Shown: in pieces, positions 18,738 to 27,270 of the stretch
How the letters are laid out: every line of letters starts with the position of its first letter
Position numbering within the stretch: the first letter of the stretch is position 1
NCBI GenBank assembly: GCA_026399875.1
Contig: JAPLQF010000033.1
Span: 1-64,000 of the forward strand
Length of the DNA: 64,000 bases
Direction of reading: 5' to 3'
Source: Burkholderiales bacterium
GTDB lineage: Bacteria > Pseudomonadota > Gammaproteobacteria > Burkholderiales > Burkholderiaceae_E
Program-made: the position numbers and the translations under genes
The notes under the pieces: model-generated
The model's input: only the letters and a program-made list of their open reading frames with translations
What the model was told of the DNA's origin: nothing
Databases searched by the model: none

Positions 18738-19571
18738 ATGAACACATCCGTGATTCCCAATGTGCTCTCGGTGGCCGGCGTCGACCCCTCGGGCGGTGCC
18801 GGCATCTATGCCGATCTCAAGGCCTTCACCGCCTTCGGTGCTTATGCTTGTGGGGTGGTCACCGCGCTGACCGCTCAAAACTCGCAGCTCGTCAGTGGCA
18901 TTCACGCGCCACCGCCCGAATTCGTGCGGCTGCAAATCGATACGCTCTTTGCCGATGTGCGCATTGATGCTGCCAAGACCGGCATGCTTGCCACGGCAGC
19001 GATCGTGCAGGCGGTGGCCGAAGGGCTGGCGGTTCAGCGTGCGCAGGGCAAGCTTGCGCATCTGGTGGTCGATACCGTCATGGTCTCGAAAAGTGGCGAC
19101 GACCTGCTCACTCGCGAGGCCATCGCAATGCTGATCGAGGCAGTACTGCCGCTGGCCACGATGATGACGCCCAATCTGCCCGAGGCCGGCGCGCTGCTGC
19201 GTTCGAGTCCGCCCGACAGTCTTCGCGAGATGCAGCGTGCCGCAGAGCGGCTGCGACGCCTGCTGCCCGACAATGGCCAGTGCTGGGTGCTGCTCAAGGG
19301 CGGGCATCTGCCGGGTGATGCCGTTGACCTGCTGCATGACGGCGATCGCATGATCGAGTTCTCGGCCCCCCGCATCGAGACCCGCAATACCCACGGTACC
19401 GGCTGCTCCCTGTCGGCCGCGATCGCTGCGCTGTTGCCGCGCACCGAAGTGCCCGATGCAGTCGATCAGGCCAAGCGCTGGCTGACCGAAGCCATCCGTC
19501 GCTCGGGCGAACTGACGGTCGGGCAGGGCCATGGGCCGGTGCATCACTTCCACCGCCTGTGGTCGCGCTAG
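18738..19571 (+). CDS. thiD: Hydroxymethylpyrimidine/phosphomethylpyrimidine kinase
   Basis: This kinase phosphorylates HMP and HMP-P to HMP-PP for thiamine synthesis. The ATG at 18738 follows the permease stop by a single base and gives the normal 277-residue product. It has the ribokinase-like signatures SVAGVDPSGGAGIYADLKAF, TALTAQNS, LVVDTVMVSKSG and the C-terminal anion hole NTHGTGCSLSAAIAA. Its near-overlap with the exporter gene suggests translational coupling rather than control by the thiC riboswitch. It is a stand-alone ThiD, not fused to ThiE. Confidence 0.96.
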   Translation: MNTSVIPNVLSVAGVDPSGGAGIYADLKAFTAFGAYACGVVTALTAQNSQLVSGIHAPPPEFVRLQIDTLFADVRIDAAKTGMLATAAIVQAVAEGLAVQRAQGKLAHLVVDTVMVSKSGDDLLTREAIAMLIEAVLPLATMMTPNLPEAGALLRSSPPDSLREMQRAAERLRRLLPDNGQCWVLLKGGHLPGDAVDLLHDGDRMIEFSAPRIETRNTHGTGCSLSAAIAALLPRTEVPDAVDQAKRWLTEAIRRSGELTVGQGHGPVHHFHRLWSR

Positions 19572-19634
19572 AACCCGGTACCATCGCGGCACCCGAGCCA
19601 CAGCGCATCCCCTGCCCGCGCCACCCCCATCCCG

Positions 19635-20483
19635 ATGGAAGCACTTCACTCACTACCGCTGCTGGTCAAGGCAGCGATCCTTGGCATCGTCGAGGGCCTG
19701 ACCGAGTTTCTGCCGATCTCCAGTACCGGTCATCTGATCCTGGTCGGCAGTCTGCTCGGCTGGCATGACGACAAGGCCAAGGTCTTCGACATCGCGATCC
19801 AGACCGGGGCGATGGCCTCGGTCATCTGGTATTTCCGGGCCCGCATCACCCGGGTGCTCAGCGGTCTGGGCAGCGACCCGGCGGCCCGACGTTTCGCGAT
19901 CAATATCCTGATCGGCTTTTTGCCTGCCGCCATCCTCGGTGTGCTTTTTGCAAAACACATCAAAGCCGTGCTGTTTGCACCGGTGCCGGTTGCGATTGCC
20001 TTCGTGGTCGGTGGCCTGATCATCCTGTGGGTAGAGCGCCGGGTGCGGCTGGGTGGCATACCGGCCCGTATCGACGACATCGATGCGATGACCTGGGTCG
20101 ATGCGCTCAAGCTCGGACTGGCGCAGGCCGTCGCACTCATCCCCGGCACCAGCCGTTCGGGCGCGACCATCATCGGCGGCATGCTCTTTGGCCTGTCGCG
20201 CCGCGCGGCGACCGAGTTCTCGTTTTTTCTCGCGATTCCGACCCTGATCGGCGCCGGCGTCTACGACACCTGGAAATACCGCGCTCTGCTGAGCGTCGAC
20301 GACCTGCCGCTCTTTGCGGTTGGCCTGCTCGCCGCTTTTTTCAGCGCCCTGATGGTGGTCCACTGGCTGATCCGCTATGTCTCACGCCACGACTTCGTGC
20401 CGTTCGCCTGGTACAGGATCGTCTTTGGGCTCCTGCTTCTTTTCACCGCCTGGACCGGCATGATCGACTGGTCGGTGGCCTGA
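19635..20483 (+). CDS. uppP: Undecaprenyl-diphosphatase
   Basis: This is an integral membrane phosphatase (BacA/UppP, 282 residues) that recycles undecaprenyl pyrophosphate for peptidoglycan and polysaccharide synthesis. Both catalytic motifs are present: [14 protein letters not shown] at about residues 20-33 and PGTSRSG near residue 170. Eight hydrophobic segments match the family. It follows thiD by 63 bp and precedes the glycosyltransferase by 8 bp, consistent with a linked role in lipid-carrier metabolism. Confidence 0.96.
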   Translation: MEALHSLPLLVKAAILGIVEGLTEFLPISSTGHLILVGSLLGWHDDKAKVFDIAIQTGAMASVIWYFRARITRVLSGLGSDPAARRFAINILIGFLPAAILGVLFAKHIKAVLFAPVPVAIAFVVGGLIILWVERRVRLGGIPARIDDIDAMTWVDALKLGLAQAVALIPGTSRSGATIIGGMLFGLSRRAATEFSFFLAIPTLIGAGVYDTWKYRALLSVDDLPLFAVGLLAAFFSALMVVHWLIRYVSRHDFVPFAWYRIVFGLLLLFTAWTGMIDWSVA

Positions 20484-20491
20484 CCGATCCG

Positions 20492-21340
20492 ATGTTCTCG
20501 ATCCTGATCCCCACCTGGAACAACCTGCCTTACCTGAAGCTTGCGGTGGACAGCATCCGTCGTCATTCGGCCTGCTCCCACCAGATCATCGTGCATGTCA
20601 ACGACGGCAGCGACGGCACCCGCGCGTGGGTGCGCGAGCAGGGACTGACCCATACGCATACAGAACAGAACATCGGGATCTGCCTCGCCGTCAACGAATC
20701 GGCTACGCATGCCGAGCACGGTCTGATCGTTTATCTCAATGACGACATGGTCGTCTGCCCGGGCTGGGACACGCGTTTGATGGCGAAAATTGCCGCGCTG
20801 CCGACGCGCCTCTTCATGGTCTCCGGCACGATGATCGAACCGCGCGAGACCGGCAACGCCTGCGTGGTCGTGGCCGATTTCGGCGACAGCGCCGAGTCAT
20901 TTCGCGAGACCGAACTGCTGGCTGCGCTGCCGCGTCTGGCGAGACCCGACTGGGCCGGCGCGACCTGGCCGCCGACCGTGGTCCATCGCGATGTCTGGTT
21001 TCAGGTCGGCGGCTACAGCAACGAGTTTTCGCCTGGCATGAGCAGCGACAACGACTTTTCGATGAAGCTCTGGCAACTGGGTTGCCGGCATTTCATCGGT
21101 GTCGGCGATGCGCTGGTTTACCACTTTCAGAGTAAGTCGACAGGCAAGGTGGTCAAGAACGACGGCAGGCGACAATTCCTTCAGAAATGGTCACTCAGCC
21201 AGCGCAGCTTCGATCGCCACTACCTTCGCCGGGGTCAGCTCTTGCCCGCCGGCGACGGCGCGGTGCCCGAGCCGCAGACCACTCTCGCGCTGAGCCTGGC
21301 GAAGATCAAGGACGGTCTGAAGCGACGGTTCCGCCCGTGA
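20492..21340 (+). CDS. Family 2 glycosyltransferase
   Basis: This 282-residue protein has a GT-A fold of the GT2 type: [14 protein letters not shown] at the N terminus, [11 protein letters not shown], and the metal-binding NDD at residues 83-85 (VYLNDDMVV). [13 protein letters not shown] later matches the acceptor-side ED/DxD region. It has no membrane helix, so it is likely a soluble or peripheral enzyme adding a sugar to a lipid-linked or surface glycan. It starts 8 bp after uppP and its TGA overlaps the recQ GTG by four bases. Donor and acceptor are unknown. Confidence 0.88.
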   Translation: MFSILIPTWNNLPYLKLAVDSIRRHSACSHQIIVHVNDGSDGTRAWVREQGLTHTHTEQNIGICLAVNESATHAEHGLIVYLNDDMVVCPGWDTRLMAKIAALPTRLFMVSGTMIEPRETGNACVVVADFGDSAESFRETELLAALPRLARPDWAGATWPPTVVHRDVWFQVGGYSNEFSPGMSSDNDFSMKLWQLGCRHFIGVGDALVYHFQSKSTGKVVKNDGRRQFLQKWSLSQRSFDRHYLRRGQLLPAGDGAVPEPQTTLALSLAKIKDGLKRRFRP

Positions 21341-23172
21341 GCGCTGCGCTCGATGTGCTGCAGCGTGTCTTCGGCTACCCCTCCTTTCGCGATCCGCAGC
21401 AGGCCATCGTCGATCACCTGATTGCCGGAGGCGATGCGCTGGTGCTGATGCCCACCGGCGCCGGCAAGTCGCTGTGCTATCAGGTGCCCTCACTGGTGCG
21501 CCCCGGCATGGGCGTCGTGGTTTCGCCGCTGATCGCTCTGATGCAGGATCAGGTCGACGCCCTACGCGAAAACGGCGTGCGCGCCGAATACCTCAACTCC
21601 ACACTCAGTCTCGATGAGACCCGCCGGGTCGAGCGAGCGATGCGGGCAGGCGAGATTGATCTGCTCTATGTGGCGCCCGAGCGGCTCCTTACCGATCGCT
21701 GCCTTGAGCTGCTTTCGGCCAGTCGCATCGCGCTCTTTGCGATTGACGAAGCGCATTGCGTCTCGCAGTGGGGCCATGATTTCCGTCCGGAATATCTCGG
21801 CTTGTCGGTCCTGCACGATCGCTTTGCCGACATTCCGCGTATTGCGCTGACCGCCACCGCCGATGCCCAGACCCGACATGAAATCCGCGAGCGCCTGGCG
21901 CTGCAGGATGCGCGCGAGTTCGTCTCCAGGTTCGACCGCCCCAATATCCGCTACAGCATCGTCGTCAAGGACGAGCCGCGGCGCCAGTTGCTCGCCTTTC
22001 TGGCCGAATTCGCCGGCGAGGCCGGCATTGTCTACTGCGCCACCCGCAAGCGGGTCGACGACACCGCCGCCTGGCTGATCGAGCAAGGCTTCGATGCGTT
22101 GCCCTATCACGCCGGCATGGGCACCGCCGATCGGGCCGGTAACCAGTCCCGGTTTCTGCGCGAAGACGGCGTGGTCATGGTCGCCACACTGGCGTTCGGA
22201 ATGGGCATCGACAAACCCGATGTCCGTTTTGTGGCTCACCTCGATATGCCCAAGAGTGTCGAGGCTTACTATCAGGAGACCGGTCGGGCAGGGCGCGACG
22301 GGCTTCCGGCGCGTGCCTGGATGGCCTACGGTCTGCAGGACGTGGTCAACAACCGCCGGTTGATCGACGAATCACCGGCCGACGATGAGCACAAGCGTGC
22401 GTCGCGCCAGAAGCTCGACGCGATGGTCGGGCTCGCCGAGGCCGACGATTGCCGGCGAGTGCGTCTGCTGCGCTATTTCGGTGAAGACAGCCGCGCCTGC
22501 GGCAACTGCGACAACTGCCTGTATCCGCCCGAGCGCTGGGACGCGAGCGACCCGGCGCGCCGGCTGCTGTCCTGCATCTACCGGATCCGGCAGGCCGGGG
22601 GCATTTCCTATGGCGGCCACTATGTCATCGACGTGCTGCGCGGCGAGCGAAGCGACCGGGTGCTCGAGCGCGGTCACGACCGGCTGACCACCTTCGGCAT
22701 CGGTGGCGACCTTGATGCCGCGGCCTGGCAGACGCTGCTGCGCCAACTGGTCGCCCGGGGCCTGATCGATGTAGCCCACGACCGTTTCGGTGTGCTCGAA
22801 CTCACCGATGCCTCGCGCCCGGTTCTGCGCGGTGAGCAAGCCGTGATGCTGGCCCGTGCGACCTTCGAACGAGCGCCGCGAGGCCGAAAGTCAAAGCCTC
22901 GCGCAGCCGGATCGAATGCTGCAGCGACCGCTTCGGCCATCGGTCTGGATGCGCCGGCCGCAGCCCGTTTTGCCCAGCTGCGGGTCTGGCGACTCGACAC
23001 CGCCCGCGCGCAAGGTGTGCCGCCCTATGTGATCTTTCATGATGCTCATCTGGCCGAGATCGCACGCCATGCGCCGGTCGATCTTGATGCGCTGCGTCAA
23101 ATTCCGGGTGTTGGAGCAACCAAGCTGGAGCGCTACGGCAAGGCGCTGCTGGCTGCGCTGGAGGAAGGCTGA
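21337..23172 (+). CDS. recQ: ATP-dependent DNA helicase RecQ
   Basis: This is a 3'-5' DNA helicase for recombinational repair (611 residues, normal length). The GTG at 21337 overlaps the upstream stop (GTGA) and places the product's start at the usual N terminus ([19 protein letters not shown]). Motif I is PTGAGKS and motif II is DEAH in [17 protein letters not shown]. The Zn-binding cysteines follow ([11 protein letters not shown] then CGNCDNC), then RQC and a C-terminal HRDC domain ([37 protein letters not shown]). An Ala/Lys-rich linker lies before HRDC. Confidence 0.96.
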   Translation: MSAALDVLQRVFGYPSFRDPQQAIVDHLIAGGDALVLMPTGAGKSLCYQVPSLVRPGMGVVVSPLIALMQDQVDALRENGVRAEYLNSTLSLDETRRVERAMRAGEIDLLYVAPERLLTDRCLELLSASRIALFAIDEAHCVSQWGHDFRPEYLGLSVLHDRFADIPRIALTATADAQTRHEIRERLALQDAREFVSRFDRPNIRYSIVVKDEPRRQLLAFLAEFAGEAGIVYCATRKRVDDTAAWLIEQGFDALPYHAGMGTADRAGNQSRFLREDGVVMVATLAFGMGIDKPDVRFVAHLDMPKSVEAYYQETGRAGRDGLPARAWMAYGLQDVVNNRRLIDESPADDEHKRASRQKLDAMVGLAEADDCRRVRLLRYFGEDSRACGNCDNCLYPPERWDASDPARRLLSCIYRIRQAGGISYGGHYVIDVLRGERSDRVLERGHDRLTTFGIGGDLDAAAWQTLLRQLVARGLIDVAHDRFGVLELTDASRPVLRGEQAVMLARATFERAPRGRKSKPRAAGSNAAATASAIGLDAPAAARFAQLRVWRLDTARAQGVPPYVIFHDAHLAEIARHAPVDLDALRQIPGVGATKLERYGKALLAALEEG

Positions 23173-23389
23173 AGGCTGCGGAAAGCCTCCGATGTCAGAT
23201 GATCGACCTTCGCAGCGAGCTTTTCGGTCTTGCAACCCACTGCCGTTAAGCTGTTGGATGACGCCAGATATCTGAAAAATCGGCCAGATATGTCATGCGG
23301 GTGTAATATGCTGCATTGCAAACACATATCCATGGGGTTCCGCGTCGATCAGTTTTTTTCGACCGGTCTCTTTCTGGCGGGGGTGAAGC

Positions 23390-23476
23390 ATGGAAGCCAT
23401 TCTCCTGATCCTTGACGACGATATCCTGACGACGGCTCGCAATCTGGCCGACTTGATTTCGGCCTGGATTTTCTAG
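23390..23476 (+). CDS. Possible leader peptide ORF (28 residues, Leu/Ile rich)
   Basis: An ATG preceded by GGGGGTGAAG opens 28 codons ending in TAG. Eleven of the 28 residues are Leu or Ile (MEAILLILDDDILTTARNLA is the first part). It lies 91 bp upstream of the acyl-CoA dehydrogenase start. It may be a leader peptide or a chance ORF; the strong ribosome binding site is the main support. Confidence 0.3.
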   Translation: MEAILLILDDDILTTARNLADLISAWIF

Positions 23477-23523
23477 GTTCGACCCATCCGCGTCACCGGG
23501 CTCGCGTTGCCCGCGTGATGGCG

Positions 23524-23558
23524 GGCGAGGTATCCTCGCCGCTTCGAGAAAGAAGCGG
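23524..23558 (+). promoter_or_regulatory. Two mutually exclusive hairpins upstream of the acyl-CoA dehydrogenase start
   Basis: GGCGAGG (23524-23530) pairs with CCTCGCC (23534-23540) across a TAT loop. CCGCTTC (23539-23545) pairs with GAAGCGG (23552-23558) across a 6-base loop. The two stems share bases 23539-23540, so they compete at full length. The second stem and loop contain the purine-rich GAGAAAGAAG nearest the start codon at 23568. No T-tract follows, so any effect would be on translation. Confidence 0.4.
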
Positions 23559-23567
23559 ACGAGACAC

Positions 23568-24758
23568 ATGGACCTCAATTATTCCCCTGAAGAACTGGCC
23601 TTTCGCGATCAGGTTCGCGGCTGGCTGAAAGCCAATCTGCCGGAAGACCTTCGTCGCAAGAACGCCGACGGCGGACACCTCGGCAAGGAAGATCTGCTGC
23701 GCTGGCACAAGATTCTCGCCAAGCAGGGTTGGGTCGCTCCGGCCTGGCCGAAAGAATGGGGCGGTCCGGACTGGAATGCGACCCAGCGCTATATCTTTGA
23801 GGAAGAGTGCGGGCTGGCCGGTACGCCGCAGATCGTCGCCTTCGGCGTCGTGATGTGCGCGCAGGTCCTGCTCAAATTTGGATCCGACGAGCAAAAGAAG
23901 CGCCACCTGCCCGGCATCTACAACGGTGATGTCTTCTGGGTTCAGGGTTACTCCGAGCCCGGTTCGGGCTCGGACCTCGCATCGCTCAAGACCCGTGCCG
24001 ATCGCAAGGGCGACAAGTACATCGTCAATGGCCAGAAGATCTGGACCTCGCTTGGCCAATACGGTGACTGGATTTTCTGCCTGGTGCGTACCAACTTCGA
24101 CACCAAGATCCGCCAGGAAGGCATCAGCTTTCTGCTGATCGACATGAAAACCCCCGGCATCACCGTGCGTCCGCTGATCCTCATGGACGGTGGCCATGAA
24201 GTGAACGAAGTGTTCTTCGACAATGTCGAGGTGCCGGTCGAAAACCTGGTCCATGAAGAGGGCAAGGGCTGGACGGTGGCCAAGTATCTTCTCGGCCATG
24301 AGCGCCTGAATACCGGCCGCATCGGTGCCTCCAAGCGCGAACTGGCCCGTCTGAAAGCCTTTGCTGCGAAGCAGCTCGATGCCGATGGCCGATCGATGAT
24401 GGATGACCCCCGGTTTCGCGACAAGCTCACCCGCGTCGAGGTTGAACTGATGGCGCTCGAGATCACCAATCTGCGTTTTCTCGATGCGATGCGGGGCGGC
24501 CGCCCGCCCGGCGCTGATGTCTCGATGCTCAAGATTCGCGGCACCGAAATCCAGCAGGCCCTCACCGAACTGATGATGCAGGCGGCCGGCCCGATGGCAG
24601 TGCCCTTCAAGGCGGTTGGCGAGTCGCTGGCAGGCGAATTCGATGCGCTCACTGCCAGTCTTGCGGCGCGCTATGCCAACTATCGCAAGACCAGCATCTA
24701 CGCAGGATCCAACGAGATCCAGCGCAACATTATCGCCAAGGCGACCCTGGGCCTCTGA
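23568..24758 (+). CDS. Acyl-CoA dehydrogenase, large subunit (PimC-like)
   Basis: This FAD-dependent acyl-CoA dehydrogenase (396 residues) introduces an alpha-beta double bond into an acyl-CoA. It shows the family blocks WVQGYSEPGSGSDLASLKTRA, IVNGQKIWTSLGQYGDWIF and the end YAGSNEIQRNIIAKATLGL. The position that holds the catalytic Glu in medium-chain enzymes (YEGT) is Ala here. A Glu at residue 245 (LGHERLNTGR) sits where isovaleryl-CoA dehydrogenase has its base, so activity is plausible. It is 2 bp upstream of a shorter partner, as in alpha2-beta2 heteromers such as PimC-PimD or the mycobacterial FadE pairs. The substrate is probably bulky or dicarboxylic. Confidence 0.92.
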   Translation: MDLNYSPEELAFRDQVRGWLKANLPEDLRRKNADGGHLGKEDLLRWHKILAKQGWVAPAWPKEWGGPDWNATQRYIFEEECGLAGTPQIVAFGVVMCAQVLLKFGSDEQKKRHLPGIYNGDVFWVQGYSEPGSGSDLASLKTRADRKGDKYIVNGQKIWTSLGQYGDWIFCLVRTNFDTKIRQEGISFLLIDMKTPGITVRPLILMDGGHEVNEVFFDNVEVPVENLVHEEGKGWTVAKYLLGHERLNTGRIGASKRELARLKAFAAKQLDADGRSMMDDPRFRDKLTRVEVELMALEITNLRFLDAMRGGRPPGADVSMLKIRGTEIQQALTELMMQAAGPMAVPFKAVGESLAGEFDALTASLAARYANYRKTSIYAGSNEIQRNIIAKATLGL

Positions 24759-24760
24759 TC

Positions 24761-25897
24761 ATGAATTTCGAACTCAGCGAAGAACAGCGGCTCATGGCCG
24801 AATCGGTCGGTCGATTCCTGTCTGACCATTACGATTTTGAACAGCGCAAGCAGATCATCCGCTCGGACTCGGGCGCAAGCACTGCGGTCTGGAAGCAACT
24901 CGCCGATATGGGCGTGCTCTCGATTCCGTTCTCCGAAGCCGCCGGCGGCTTCGGCGGCGGTGCAACCGACATGATGAGTGCCATGCAGTCGATCGGGCAG
25001 TCACTGGTCGTCGAGCCGGTGCTGGCGACGGTGCTGGCGGCCCGGCTCATTGATCGTGCCGGCAGCGCCGCACAGAAGACCGAGATCGTCTCGGCGGTGG
25101 TCGACGGCTCGCGCAAGCTGGCCTTTGCCCACCTCGAAGACAGTGCCCGCTATCGGGTCTCGCACGTGGCGCTCAGCGCAACTCGCGCGGCCGATGGCTG
25201 GATTCTCCATGGACTGAAGCGAGTGGTCGTCGGCGCCACGCTGGCCGACTTGCTTGTCGTGTCCGCACGAACATCGGGCAAGGCCGGCGATTCCAAGGGC
25301 ATTTCCCTGTTTGTCGTCGCCCCAGACGCCAAGGGCGTCTCGATGACCGGTTATCGCACCCTTGATAATCAGCGCGGCGCCGATGTTCGCCTCGACACCG
25401 TGAAGGTCGGTGCCGATGCCCTGGTGGGCACCGAGGGCGCGGCCCTGCCGGTGATCGAAGAAGCCTTCGATTTCGCAACCGCATTGCTGTGCTCAGAGGC
25501 AGTGGGTGCGATGCAGTTTGCCAACGACACCACGCTTGAATACCTCAAGACCCGCAAGCAGTTCGGTGCTCCGATTGGCTCATTTCAGGCACTGCAGCAT
25601 CGGATGGTCGAGATGTTCGTGAGCACCGAGCAGGCGCGTTCGATGAGCTATCTGGCCGCCTCGAAGGTCGATACCACCACCGATCCACTCGAGCGAGCGC
25701 GCATCATTTCGGCCGCCAAGATCAAGATTGCCGACGCCTGCCGGCAGGTCTCGCAGGAGTCGATCCAGTTGCACGGCGGCATGGGCATGACCGAAGAAAT
25801 GAAGGTCTCGCACACCTTCCGGCGTCTGACCATGATCGCGCAGCAGTTCGGCGATGTGGATGCGCATCTGGAGCGATTCGCAGCGCTCGACCATTGA
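24761..25897 (+). CDS. Acyl-CoA dehydrogenase, small subunit (PimD-like)
   Basis: This is a second acyl-CoA dehydrogenase-family subunit (378 residues), much diverged from its neighbour. It keeps the N-terminal helical domain (NFELSEEQRLMAESVGRFLSD), a degenerate middle domain (AHLEDSARYR instead of the T(E)P(G)xGSD block) and the C-terminal KTRKQFGAPIGSFQALQHR and QESIQLHGGMGMTEE blocks. The missing middle motif suggests it contributes to a heteromer rather than acting alone. It begins 2 bp after the large subunit and is followed by an intrinsic terminator. Confidence 0.9.
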   Translation: MNFELSEEQRLMAESVGRFLSDHYDFEQRKQIIRSDSGASTAVWKQLADMGVLSIPFSEAAGGFGGGATDMMSAMQSIGQSLVVEPVLATVLAARLIDRAGSAAQKTEIVSAVVDGSRKLAFAHLEDSARYRVSHVALSATRAADGWILHGLKRVVVGATLADLLVVSARTSGKAGDSKGISLFVVAPDAKGVSMTGYRTLDNQRGADVRLDTVKVGADALVGTEGAALPVIEEAFDFATALLCSEAVGAMQFANDTTLEYLKTRKQFGAPIGSFQALQHRMVEMFVSTEQARSMSYLAASKVDTTTDPLERARIISAAKIKIADACRQVSQESIQLHGGMGMTEEMKVSHTFRRLTMIAQQFGDVDAHLERFAALDH

Positions 25898-25920
25898 GTC
25901 TGTCTGTCGATCGGAAAGGA

Positions 25921-25947
25921 AAAGGCCCGGACATCTGGGCCTTTTTC
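25921..25947 (+). terminator. Intrinsic terminator after the acyl-CoA dehydrogenase operon
   Basis: AAAGGCCC (25921-25928) pairs with GGGCCTTT (25937-25944) over an 8-base loop and is followed by further T residues. The A-run before the stem gives a short U-tract in the other direction too, so it may also serve the convergent porin gene. Confidence 0.9.
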
Positions 25948-25991
25948 ATTGCTGCTCGACAGCGCTGTGCGAGCTGGAGGTCGGTCTGGAC

Positions 25992-27155
25992 TCAGAACCG
26001 ATGTCGAAGACCCAAGGCAGCACGATTTGCGATGCCGAAGGAATAGGGGCTGGCCGCGGTGCCCGACCCGGCCCACTTCGTGTCGCTCTCCTGGCCGAAG
26101 GACAGATAGACGTCGGTGCGCATGGACAGCGGATAGTCGTAGGTGATGCCGAACAGGTTCTGTGCTTTGAGGTTCTTGTAGTTGTTCGGATCCTTGTAGG
26201 CATAGTTGCAGTAGAGCACGCCCGGACCCAGGCCGATACGGCCGCTCACAATGATGACATCGGTGTTGGCCGAGGTATCGGCAACCACGCCGTTCTTGAT
26301 GTTGTTATCGGCGCTGGTCACGCCGGAACCAAGGCTGGACATCAGGTAGGTGGCGCCGATCTGACCGGTCTTGCTGAAACGCCAGGCCGCACCGGCGCCC
26401 CACTCGACCCGGCTCGAAAACAGGGCGTAGCCGAGCTTGTCGACGCCATAGCTCATGTAGGCGCCGCCAAGCAAGAAGTCGCCCTGAGTCCAGAGAGCAC
26501 CGAGGCCATAGGAGTTGCCCTGATCCTGCGGGTAAGCATTGTTGCTGGTGTTGTTCAACGGCGCCATGTTTTCGCCAAATGCATACATGGCTTGCACGAC
26601 CAGACCAGCGAAGGAAGGGGTCTGGTAAAGCAGGGCGTTGTCGAGTCGGGTGTTGAAGAATTGCGACTCGTTGTTGTAGTAGCGGTAGGTGGTTGCGTCG
26701 ATATAGATGAGCGCGTTATACAGCGGGACATACTGGCGACCCGCGGTCAGGCGTCCGATGCGGCTGTCCAGACCGACCCAGGCTTGGCCATTCCAGAACT
26801 TCAGATAATCGGAGACGCTTTTCTTGTCGGACGGGTTGGGCGGGGAGCCGGGGCCCCCGCTGGTATCGCCGTCGTCGACGTCGAGCCGGTGTTCGAGCGT
26901 GAAGATGGCCTTCAGGTCGCCGCCGAGGTCTTCGGAACCCCGAAGGCCAAAGCGCGAACCGTCTGAAATACCGTTGACAAGCTGCCAGCCGGCTGAGCCG
27001 CGCTGGTTGTTTGACGCATTCCTGGTGCCGTTCGACCATTCGACTGCCTGATCGAGGAGCCCATACATGGTGAGCGAAGATTGGGCATAGACCGGAGCGA
27101 CGCAGAGGCTGAACACAGCGCCTGCAATGGCTTTGGAGGTCGTTTTCCTGCGCAT
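25992..27155 (-). CDS. Gram-negative porin (OmpC-like, Burkholderiales type), first of a tandem pair
   Basis: This is a trimeric 16-stranded outer-membrane general porin (387 residues). The start at 27155 opens a signal peptide (KAIAGAVFSLCVAPVYA, cleaved before QSSLTMYGLLD). Family marks include SRFGLRGSEDLGGDLKAIF, QAWVGLDSRIGRLTAGRQYVPLYN and the final Phe in GLRHRF that signals outer-membrane assembly. It is closely related to the adjacent upstream porin (same strand, 115-bp gap), so a local duplication is likely. The constriction loop differs in length from its neighbour, which may change pore selectivity. Confidence 0.94.
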   Translation of the reverse strand: MRRKTTSKAIAGAVFSLCVAPVYAQSSLTMYGLLDQAVEWSNGTRNASNNQRGSAGWQLVNGISDGSRFGLRGSEDLGGDLKAIFTLEHRLDVDDGDTSGGPGSPPNPSDKKSVSDYLKFWNGQAWVGLDSRIGRLTAGRQYVPLYNALIYIDATTYRYYNNESQFFNTRLDNALLYQTPSFAGLVVQAMYAFGENMAPLNNTSNNAYPQDQGNSYGLGALWTQGDFLLGGAYMSYGVDKLGYALFSSRVEWGAGAAWRFSKTGQIGATYLMSSLGSGVTSADNNIKNGVVADTSANTDVIIVSGRIGLGPGVLYCNYAYKDPNNYKNLKAQNLFGITYDYPLSMRTDVYLSFGQESDTKWAGSGTAASPYSFGIANRAALGLRHRF

Positions 27156-27270
27156 TCTTGAAGTCCTTGAACCGCTTGAGAAGAGCCCGGCCCGGCATGG
27201 TTTCGCGAGAGCTACCCCGTCCCGGGCACCCACGGTATCGCAGCGTGATGACCGGTTGATTGGCCCCTGA

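Larger units (their letters stand above)
23173..23567 (+). other. 395-bp non-coding leader region before the acyl-CoA dehydrogenase pair
   Basis: This is the longest gap without a firm gene, and it is less GC-rich than its flanks. It holds an inverted repeat ATATCTG-N10-CAGATAT (23268-23274 and 23285-23291), a run of seven T at 23353-23359, a small ORF with a good ribosome binding site (23390-23476) and two overlapping hairpins just before the acyl-CoA dehydrogenase start. No tRNA, known riboswitch or mobile-element end was recognised. The inverted repeat could be a regulator site. Confidence 0.6.

Noticed and set aside
23353-23359. The seven-T run as an intrinsic terminator of recQ
   Set aside because: No GC-rich stem directly precedes it; only a 5-bp GTCGA/TCGAC pairing that spans the T-run is possible.
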